A stretch of 36,964 nt of DNA from Eubacteriales bacterium (GTDB lineage Bacteria > Bacillota > Clostridia > Lachnospirales > Lachnospiraceae), in the NCBI GenBank assembly GCA_030537135.1, contig JAUNOP010000029.1, positions 1 to 36,964 on the forward strand, read 5' to 3'. Position numbers and translations under genes: made by a program. Below, one piece after another: positions 30,781-36,964 of the stretch. Position 1 is the stretch's first letter. Each line of letters opens with the position of its first letter. The notes beneath the pieces were generated by a model that was given only the letters and a program-made list of their open reading frames with translations, ran no database searches and was not told the DNA's origin.

Positions 30781-32287
30781 CGATGAGGAAATTGTGCGAA
30801 TGGGACTTCGCGACTTGATTGACTGGAATGCAGAGGATTTTTATATCTGCGAGGAGGGAAGAGACGGACGTGATGGTCTGGAAAAGCTTCTTCACACGCA
30901 GCCAGACGTTGTTCTGGTGGATATCAAAATGCCTGGGCTCAGTGGCCTGGAGCTTATCCGCGCAGCAAGGGAAAATAAATTTGAAGGGCATTTTATTATT
31001 CTCACAGGCTACTCAGAGTTTGAGTTTGCAAGAAGCGCCATCTCCTACGGAGTAAGAGAATATCTTCTAAAGCCCATTGACGAGGATGAACTGCTCGGCA
31101 TTATCCGTTCTCTTAAAAAAGAGCTGGACAAAAAAAGGGGAGAGCTTGTCTTTCACAGCAATAATGAAATAATTGCCAGAGAAGAGCTTCTTAGAAAGAT
31201 TCTTCTCAAGCTGGAAGACAGAGAAAGCCTGGAGGAGAAGATTTCCCTGTATAAAATGGACTTTTCCGCTCCGATTCTGTGCATTGCCATGCTCTATGAC
31301 AAGGATTTGGCTCCTGGAAATGACAACAGCTTGTTTATGGAAAAGGCCAGAGATCTTCTGGGAAACGAAGTGTTTTATCATGACAAGGTATTGATTGATA
31401 ATTGTGTGGCAGTTGTGAACAGGGGAACAGACTATAAGACCTGGGCAAAGCATCTGGAAAAGCAGAATGAAAGAATTCAGAGAACCTATGGAAAGGGACT
31501 TACCATTGCTGTGGGACATAATGTGAGCGTCTGGCATGACCTTGCTCATTCCTATGAGTTTGCACAGTTCCTTTTGGAGCATGAATTCCTGTTCAGCGGA
31601 TGCAGTGTTCTGACCATAGATACTATTGAAAATCAACAGTATGCGGCTGAGAATCCATCTGTGGACTATTTCTGTATGCTGATTGAAGTGGGAGATATGG
31701 ATGGAATAAGAGAGTGCGTAAAGATTTTTCGGCAATACTGCATCCGCGATATGATGAAGGAGCTGGATATCAAGATTCAGGTTCTGTATAATCTGATGCA
31801 GATTAAAAACTGGGCGGAAAAGAAATACACAGGAGAAAGCCCGGATATCTCCGGGCTTATGGAACAGCTCAACCGCACAGACGGTCTTGACGCTCTTCTT
31901 GACCTGTATTGCCGGATTCTTCAGGATTTCTGCAAGCAGGTGGGGATGCAGGGCTCAGAGACTGTGATTAAGCGAATGTATTATTATATGGAAAAGAATT
32001 ATGACAAGGATCTGAAGCTGGAGACCTTTTCCAGGCTGTTTAATTATAACAGCAATTATCTGGGCAAGATTTTCAGAAGAGAAATCGGGGACAGCTTTAA
32101 CAATATTCTGGATACCATACGCATTACCAATGCCAAAAGGCTTCTTTCAGAGACAGATTTGAAGGTATATCAGATTTCAGAGAGGGTGGGCTATAGTAAT
32201 ATTGACTATTTTTACCTGAAGTTCAAAAAGTATGTGGGAATGAGCCCAAAGGAATATAAAAAAGAATATCATCAGACTTCTCTGTGA
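30758..32287 (+). CDS. YesN-type response regulator, long form
   Basis: A 509-residue regulator, about twice the size of the one at 16503. The receiver (1-120) has DDE (8-10), Asp55 in LVDIKMPG, Thr83 in LTGYSE and Lys105 in LLKPID. A 280-residue central region of unknown fold follows (as in YesN-type proteins), then an AraC domain (about 405-505) with two helix-turn-helix units (LETFSRLFNYNSNYLGKIF and VYQISERVGYSNIDYFYLKF) and the usual GMSPKEYKK end. The start is TTG at 30758, supported by AGAGGG (30745-30750) and by overlap with the kinase gene. It likely activates the GH31-GH3 unit and perhaps GH42; no clear repeated operator was found there. Confidence 0.88.
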   Translation: MYKVMVIDDEEIVRMGLRDLIDWNAEDFYICEEGRDGRDGLEKLLHTQPDVVLVDIKMPGLSGLELIRAARENKFEGHFIILTGYSEFEFARSAISYGVREYLLKPIDEDELLGIIRSLKKELDKKRGELVFHSNNEIIAREELLRKILLKLEDRESLEEKISLYKMDFSAPILCIAMLYDKDLAPGNDNSLFMEKARDLLGNEVFYHDKVLIDNCVAVVNRGTDYKTWAKHLEKQNERIQRTYGKGLTIAVGHNVSVWHDLAHSYEFAQFLLEHEFLFSGCSVLTIDTIENQQYAAENPSVDYFCMLIEVGDMDGIRECVKIFRQYCIRDMMKELDIKIQVLYNLMQIKNWAEKKYTGESPDISGLMEQLNRTDGLDALLDLYCRILQDFCKQVGMQGSETVIKRMYYYMEKNYDKDLKLETFSRLFNYNSNYLGKIFRREIGDSFNNILDTIRITNAKRLLSETDLKVYQISERVGYSNIDYFYLKFKKYVGMSPKEYKKEYHQTSL

Positions 32288-32342
32288 TTTTTGAAGTAAT
32301 TTATAGCTAAAAACTAAGGTTTTTTTTAAAGCAGGCATCTGT

Positions 32343-32348
32343 TAAAAT
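32343..32348 (+). promoter_or_regulatory. Extended -10 element ahead of the alpha-xylosidase gene
   Basis: TGTTAAAAT gives a TG-extended -10 (TAAAAT, 32343-32348). The -35 position is TTTTTT, so an activator is likely needed. It lies 36 bases before ATG 32384. Confidence 0.45.
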
Positions 32349-32383
32349 AAACTCGACAAACAGAAAACAGGAGGATATTATTT

Positions 32384-34711
32384 ATGAAATTCCATAATGG
32401 GTGTTGGTTATTAAGAGAAGGATATGCCTGCTTTTCGCCGAAGCAGATTTATGAAACAAGGATACACGAAAAGGAACTTGTTTTGTGCGCACCCACCAGC
32501 AGGATTGAGAAGAAGGGAGATACGCTTGCCTGTACAAATCTTACGCTTCGCATTACGTGTCCTATGCCCGAGGTGATTCGGGTACAGACCTGGCATTATA
32601 AGGGAGTAAGAAAAAAAGACCCCTCTTTTGAGCTGGATTTATCCAAAGAGCAGAACATAGACGTGACAGAGCAGGAGAATCTTCTTACTGTGAGAAACGG
32701 TCATCTGTCATTGGTGATTGACAAGAAAAATGGCTTTATGCGTTATGAGAATGACGGAAAGCTTCTGACAAGAAGCATGAGCCGTGATCTTCAGTATATA
32801 AGGGCCGACTGGAAGGGAGCTGCCTATGAGAAGGGACAGCCTGCCTATATGTGTCAGCAGCTGAATCTGTCTGTGGGAGAACTGATTTATGGACTTGGCG
32901 AGCGCTTTACTCCGTTTGTGAAGAACGGTCAGTCTGTTGTTATCTGGAATGAGGACGGGGGAACGAACACAGAGCAGTCCTACAAAAACATTCCGTTTTA
33001 TCTTTCCAACCGCGGATACGGCGTGTTTGTGAATCATACAGATAAGGTGGAATTTGAGGTTGCCACAGAGCAGGTGACAAAGACTGCCTTTAGTGTGGAG
33101 GGAGAATGCCTGGATTACTTTTTTATCAATGGACCTTCTATGAAAGAGGTTCTGATGCGTTATACAGACCTCACCGGAAAGCCGTCCCTTTTGCCGCAGT
33201 GGACCTTTGGTCTGTGGCTTTCTACTTCTTTTACAACAGATTATGATGAGAAAACGGTTATGAGCTTTATTGATGGAATGCTGGATCGGGGAATTCCGCT
33301 CAGTGTTTTCCATTTTGACTGTTGTTGGATGAGAGAATTTCATTGGACAGACTTTATCTGGGATGAGAGGGTATTCCCTGACCCAGAGGGAATGCTTCAG
33401 AGAATCCATGATAAGGGAATTAAGGTATGCGTCTGGATTAACTCCTATATAGGCCAGGAATCCGCCTTGTTTGACGAGGGAGCAGAAAAGGGATATTTCC
33501 TGAAACGCCCAAACGGCGATGTATGGCAGTGGGATATGTGGCAGCCAGGTCTTGCCATTGTGGATTTCACCAATCCAGAAGCAGTGAGATGGTATCAGGA
33601 AAAGCTGGAGAGGCTTCTAGACATGGGAGTAGACTGCTTTAAAACCGATTTTGGTGAGAGGATTCCAACCGATGCTGTCTATTATAATGGAGCTGATGCA
33701 AGAAAAATGCATAATTTTTATACATATCTGTATAACAAGGCAGTTTATGAGGTTCTGGAAAAGAAGAGAAGAAAAGAGGAGGCAGTACTTTTTGCGCGTT
33801 CTGCCACAGCAGGCGGACAGAAGTTTCCGGTACACTGGGGCGGAGACTGCTGGTCTGACTATGAATCCATGGAAGAAAGCCTGCGCGGCGGCCTCTCTCT
33901 GACAAGCAGCGGCTTTGGCTTTTGGAGCCATGATATCGGAGGCTTTGAGAGCCAGTCCACGCCGGATGTGTATAAGCGCTGGGCAGCCTTTGGTCTCTTA
34001 TCCACACATAGCAGGCTTCATGGAAGCACCTCCTACCGTGTGCCGTGGGTTTATGACCAGGAAGCTGTGGATGTGGTTCGTTTCTTTACCAGGCTGAAGA
34101 TAGAGCTTCTTCCTTATCTGTACAGCAGCGCTGTGTATACCTCAGAGACAGGAGTTCCCATGCTGCGCAGCATGGCTCTTGAGTTTGAAAAGGACAGGAA
34201 CTGTCAGTACCTGGATAAGCAATACATGCTAGGCGACAGCCTGCTGGTGTCTCCGATTTTTAATGACGAGGGAATGGGCGTATATTATCTGCCAGAGGGA
34301 AACTGGACCAATTATCTGACCGGCGAGAAGGCCAGGGGAGGCTGCTGGAGAGAGGAAAAGCACGATTATCTGTCAATTCCTCTGTGGGTGCGTGAAAATA
34401 CCATCCTTCCTGTACAGAAAGGCGCAGAAAACGCGTCAGAGCCCTATGCAGACAGGCTGGAGCTGAAGGTGTATGAGCTGAAAGACAAAGGCGCTCTGGC
34501 TGTGTACCAGAACCAGAGAAGGGTTCTGGATGCAGAGCTTACTTTAGAAGAGAATCAGATAAGAATCCATATAAACGGAGAAGCTTCCTGCACGGTTCGT
34601 TTTGTAAACTGTCATTTATCGGTAGCAGAGGGGGCAGAGATGCAATATGAGGGAGAGGATACCCTTCTTCTCGTTCCTTCTGGTCTTTCACAGCTTATTT
34701 GCAGAAAATAA
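32384..34711 (+). CDS. yicI: GH31 alpha-xylosidase (YicI-like)
   Basis: A 775-residue cytoplasmic GH31 enzyme. An N-terminal beta domain (1-270) is followed by the barrel. Catalytic nucleophile Asp422 lies in CFKTDFGERIP and acid/base Asp488 in VHWGGDCWSDY; the positions match Asp416 and Asp482 of E. coli YicI. The stretches FHFDCCWMREFHWTDFIWD and VCVWINSYIGQES are diagnostic for alpha-xylosidases rather than alpha-glucosidases. YicI-type enzymes remove alpha-1,6-xylose from the non-reducing end of xyloglucan oligosaccharides and isoprimeverose. ATG 32384 follows AGGAGG (32369-32374). It stands about 96 bases after the regulator and 99 bases before the GH3 gene; no strong terminator separates it from GH3. 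Confidence 0.93.
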   Translation: MKFHNGCWLLREGYACFSPKQIYETRIHEKELVLCAPTSRIEKKGDTLACTNLTLRITCPMPEVIRVQTWHYKGVRKKDPSFELDLSKEQNIDVTEQENLLTVRNGHLSLVIDKKNGFMRYENDGKLLTRSMSRDLQYIRADWKGAAYEKGQPAYMCQQLNLSVGELIYGLGERFTPFVKNGQSVVIWNEDGGTNTEQSYKNIPFYLSNRGYGVFVNHTDKVEFEVATEQVTKTAFSVEGECLDYFFINGPSMKEVLMRYTDLTGKPSLLPQWTFGLWLSTSFTTDYDEKTVMSFIDGMLDRGIPLSVFHFDCCWMREFHWTDFIWDERVFPDPEGMLQRIHDKGIKVCVWINSYIGQESALFDEGAEKGYFLKRPNGDVWQWDMWQPGLAIVDFTNPEAVRWYQEKLERLLDMGVDCFKTDFGERIPTDAVYYNGADARKMHNFYTYLYNKAVYEVLEKKRRKEEAVLFARSATAGGQKFPVHWGGDCWSDYESMEESLRGGLSLTSSGFGFWSHDIGGFESQSTPDVYKRWAAFGLLSTHSRLHGSTSYRVPWVYDQEAVDVVRFFTRLKIELLPYLYSSAVYTSETGVPMLRSMALEFEKDRNCQYLDKQYMLGDSLLVSPIFNDEGMGVYYLPEGNWTNYLTGEKARGGCWREEKHDYLSIPLWVRENTILPVQKGAENASEPYADRLELKVYELKDKGALAVYQNQRRVLDAELTLEENQIRIHINGEASCTVRFVNCHLSVAEGAEMQYEGEDTLLLVPSGLSQLICRK

Positions 34712-34810
34712 AAAGGCGTCCCAGGGGAGAAGGCGCCATACTTATGCTGTGACAGAGAACGCAAAGAAAAGTATTGCCTTCCTCACGGGGGATTTCTGAC
34801 GGAGGTTTTT

Positions 34811-36892
34811 ATGAATAAGAATCAGTATAAAGAGAAGGCAGCAGCTCTTACAGCCAAATTGACGCTTGAAGAGAAAATCGGCATGATACATGGAGCGCAG
34901 CTCTTTCAGACAAAGGGAGTAGAGCGGCTTGGAATTCCTCCTCTCAAAATGTCGGACGGCCCTATGGGGGTCAGACAGGAATTCTATCCTGCAAGCTGGA
35001 AGACGGTTGGAAATTCTGATGATTTTGTTACCTACCTTCCGTGCAACAGCGCTCTTGCTGCTGCCTGGAACCGCAGGCTTGCCTATGATATGGGAAGCGT
35101 TCTGGGAGAAGAAGCCAGAGGACGGGGAAAGGATGTTATTCTGGCTCCTGGAATCAATATCAAGAGAAGCCCTCTCTGCGGCCGAAATTTTGAATATTTC
35201 AGTGAGGATCCCTATCTTACAAAGGAGCTTGCTGTCCCGTTTGTACAGGGCGTGCAGCTCTGGGATGTAGCTGCCTGCGTCAAGCATTTTGCAGCCAATA
35301 ATCAGGAAACAGAACGATTGTGGGTGGATGTAGAGATTGATGAGACGGCTCTTAGAACCATTTACCTGCCTGCCTTTTATGAGGTGCTTACAAAGGGAGA
35401 CTCCCTTACTGTCATGGGCGCGTATAATAAGCTGCGTGGAGAGCATTGCTGTCAGAGTGATTACCTTCTGAACCAGCTTCTGCGCAGGGAATGGGGGTAT
35501 GACGGCGTCGTGATTTCTGACTGGGGAGCAGTTCATGACACGTATCTTGCAGCGAATTCCCAACTGGATATTGAGATGTCTGTGACCTATGATTTTGATT
35601 CTTACTTTATGGCAGACCCGCTCAGGGAAAAGATTGAAAAGGGAGAAATCTCAGAAGCTGTTGTTGACGAGAAGGTGACAAGAATCCTTATGCTTATGAT
35701 GCGCCTTCATATGATGGACGGTCAGAGAAAGACAGGAGAGTACAATACTCCAGAACACAGACAAAAGGTTCTGGAGATTGCCAGAGAATCCATTGTGCTT
35801 CTGAAAAATGAGCATCACTGCCTTCCGCTTTCTGTAGAAAAGACAAAAAGAGTTCTGGTTATTGGCGATAATGCAGATATGCTTCATTCTAATGGCAGCG
35901 GAAGCGCGGAGATTAAAGCGCTGTATGAAATTTCCCCTCTTATGGGAATAAAGATGCTTTTGGGAGGAAATGCGCAGGTAGTTTATGCACGGGGGTACTG
36001 CCGGGACGAGGAAGAAGCGTCTGATGATGTGAACTGGCAGGAGACTAGCTTGGAAAATGGAGGCGGAAGAGTAGGAAGCGCACAGGAGACGGCTGCCCTT
36101 GCACAAAAACGCAGAGAGCTTCGCAGAGAAGCGCTTTCTCTTGCCGCGCAGTATGAGACGGTTATCTTCATCGGAGGTTTGAATCACGCGCAGGATTGTG
36201 AGGGAAACGATCGCCCGGACATGAAGCTTCCTTATGAGCAGGATCTTTTGATTAAGGAACTTCTTGCTGTCAAACCAGATATGATTGTTGTCTTGACAGG
36301 AGGCAGTCCTGTGGAGATGAATGCCTGGATTTCAGACGCTCGTGCAGTGGTATGGAGCTATTATGCTGGCATGGAGGGAGGACGTGCGCTGGCAGAGGTG
36401 CTGTTTGGCAAGATAAATCCCTCTGGAAAGCTTCCGGAAACCTTTTATAAAACTCATACAGACTGTTCGGCGCACTGTATTGGGGAATTTTCAGGAGAGG
36501 AGAGAGTTTCCTATAAGGAGGGCGTGTTTGTGGGGTACCGTTATAATGATACCTTCCGGGTGGAACCGCAGTTCTGCTTTGGACACGGTCTGTCTTATAC
36601 GGAATTTTGTTATGAGAAGTGCAGAATTGTACAGGAGGATGGAAAAACCTTTGTGCAGTGCTGCATTGCAAACACAGGCAGATATGAGGGGGCAGAGACC
36701 GTACAGCTCTACCTTGCACCTCCGAATCTGGGAAAAAAGGAGCCTGTACAGGAGCTAAAGGGCTTTGATAAGGTCTTTCTGCTTCCCGGACAGACCAAAA
36801 CCATTCGGATTCTGGCAGAGGACTGCAGGGAAGGAGATATGCTCAGAGTCGGTTCATCTTCCAGAGACATTCGTTGGATGGGGAAAATCTAA
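34811..36892 (+). CDS. GH3 beta-glucosidase
   Basis: A 693-residue cytoplasmic GH3 enzyme. The order is: N-terminal barrel (1-300) with KMSDGPMGVR, APGINIKRSPLCGRNFEYFS and nucleophile Asp237 in GVVISDWGAVH; an alpha/beta sandwich (320-570) with VLVIGDNADMLHSNGSGSAE and acid/base Glu464 in DCEGNDR; and a C-terminal fibronectin-like domain (about 610-690). In the family this set hydrolyses beta-linked glucose or xylose from oligosaccharides. The ATG at 34811 follows GGAGG just upstream. With the alpha-xylosidase before it and the GH42 enzyme upstream, it would remove glucose exposed after side chains are taken off. A strong terminator follows. Confidence 0.92.
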   Translation: MNKNQYKEKAAALTAKLTLEEKIGMIHGAQLFQTKGVERLGIPPLKMSDGPMGVRQEFYPASWKTVGNSDDFVTYLPCNSALAAAWNRRLAYDMGSVLGEEARGRGKDVILAPGINIKRSPLCGRNFEYFSEDPYLTKELAVPFVQGVQLWDVAACVKHFAANNQETERLWVDVEIDETALRTIYLPAFYEVLTKGDSLTVMGAYNKLRGEHCCQSDYLLNQLLRREWGYDGVVISDWGAVHDTYLAANSQLDIEMSVTYDFDSYFMADPLREKIEKGEISEAVVDEKVTRILMLMMRLHMMDGQRKTGEYNTPEHRQKVLEIARESIVLLKNEHHCLPLSVEKTKRVLVIGDNADMLHSNGSGSAEIKALYEISPLMGIKMLLGGNAQVVYARGYCRDEEEASDDVNWQETSLENGGGRVGSAQETAALAQKRRELRREALSLAAQYETVIFIGGLNHAQDCEGNDRPDMKLPYEQDLLIKELLAVKPDMIVVLTGGSPVEMNAWISDARAVVWSYYAGMEGGRALAEVLFGKINPSGKLPETFYKTHTDCSAHCIGEFSGEERVSYKEGVFVGYRYNDTFRVEPQFCFGHGLSYTEFCYEKCRIVQEDGKTFVQCCIANTGRYEGAETVQLYLAPPNLGKKEPVQELKGFDKVFLLPGQTKTIRILAEDCREGDMLRVGSSSRDIRWMGKI

Positions 36893-36896
36893 GAAA

Positions 36897-36939
36897 AGAA
36901 TGCATAGCAGAATGCACTTGCTGTGCATTCTTTTTTTTT
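36897..36939 (+). terminator. Terminator closing the GH31-GH3 unit
   Basis: AGAATGCATAGC (36897-36908) pairs with GCTGTGCATTCT (36920-36931) along 12 pairs with one G-T, followed by a run of about eight T. Confidence 0.85.
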
Positions 36940-36964
36940 AGAAAATTCCCTATAGTATAAAAAT

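Noticed and set aside
34742-35563. Long antisense open frame (273 codons) under the GH3 gene
   Set aside because: Mirror of the GH3 coding frame, without domain features.
1-36964. CRISPR arrays, tRNA/rRNA genes, intact insertion sequences, phage modules
   Set aside because: No regularly spaced repeats, cloverleaf sequences, DDE transposases or integrases were seen.

Overview
The window looks like a chromosomal accessory and sugar-utilisation region of a gut-type Clostridia bacterium, most likely Lachnospiraceae. This rests on the moderate base composition, AGGAGG ribosome sites with frequent TTG/GTG starts, lipoproteins, VanZ-like proteins, Rpn-type transposase nucleases, YesN-like two-component systems and CUT1 sugar ABC permeases. 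The assignment is inferred from gene content, not from a marker gene. I saw no rRNA, tRNA, CRISPR array or intact insertion sequence.

Region 1 (1-7470) is a patchwork of small genes, some decayed. It holds three VanZ-like membrane proteins (76, 1918, 4756), an AraC-family regulator broken by a one-base frameshift (681-1605), an Rpn/PD-(D/E)XK nuclease gene broken by one stop codon (2567-3430) with an intact relative (3819), a lipoprotein of unknown function, a BlaI/MecI-like repressor, and a two-gene unit of unknown function. Several of these share an extended -10 promoter of the form TGGTAAnnT.

Region 2 (7425-12507) lies on the minus strand. It has a large secreted acidic lipoprotein and a three-gene operon encoding two alpha/beta-hydrolase esterases and an ATP-grasp ligase. 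The operon is preceded by a clear promoter and a perfect palindrome. A leftover of a GHKL sensor-kinase ATPase domain sits beside it.

Region 3 (12857-26268) is a carbohydrate sensing and uptake locus: a lipoprotein sugar-binding protein, a sensor kinase and a YesN-type response regulator; then two CUT1 permeases with a second binding protein; then an AraC regulator, a convergent MATE transporter and a cytoplasmic GH2 glycosidase. A nearly identical ~30-nt A-rich element lies upstream of the binding-protein/kinase operon, the ABC operon and the GH2 gene. This is the best candidate for a shared operator of a local regulon.

Region 4 (26789-36939) has a GH42 beta-galactosidase, a second sensor kinase/response regulator pair, a GH31 YicI-type alpha-xylosidase and a GH3 beta-glucosidase, closed by a strong terminator. 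All four glycosidases lack signal peptides. Together, alpha-xylosidase, beta-galactosidase and beta-glucosidase activities are what is needed to take apart imported galactosylated xyloglucan oligosaccharides in the cytoplasm. The inferred logic is therefore: oligosaccharides sensed at the surface, imported by the CUT1 system (which needs an ATPase encoded elsewhere), and hydrolysed inside. No secreted endo-glucanase or alpha-fucosidase is present in the window.
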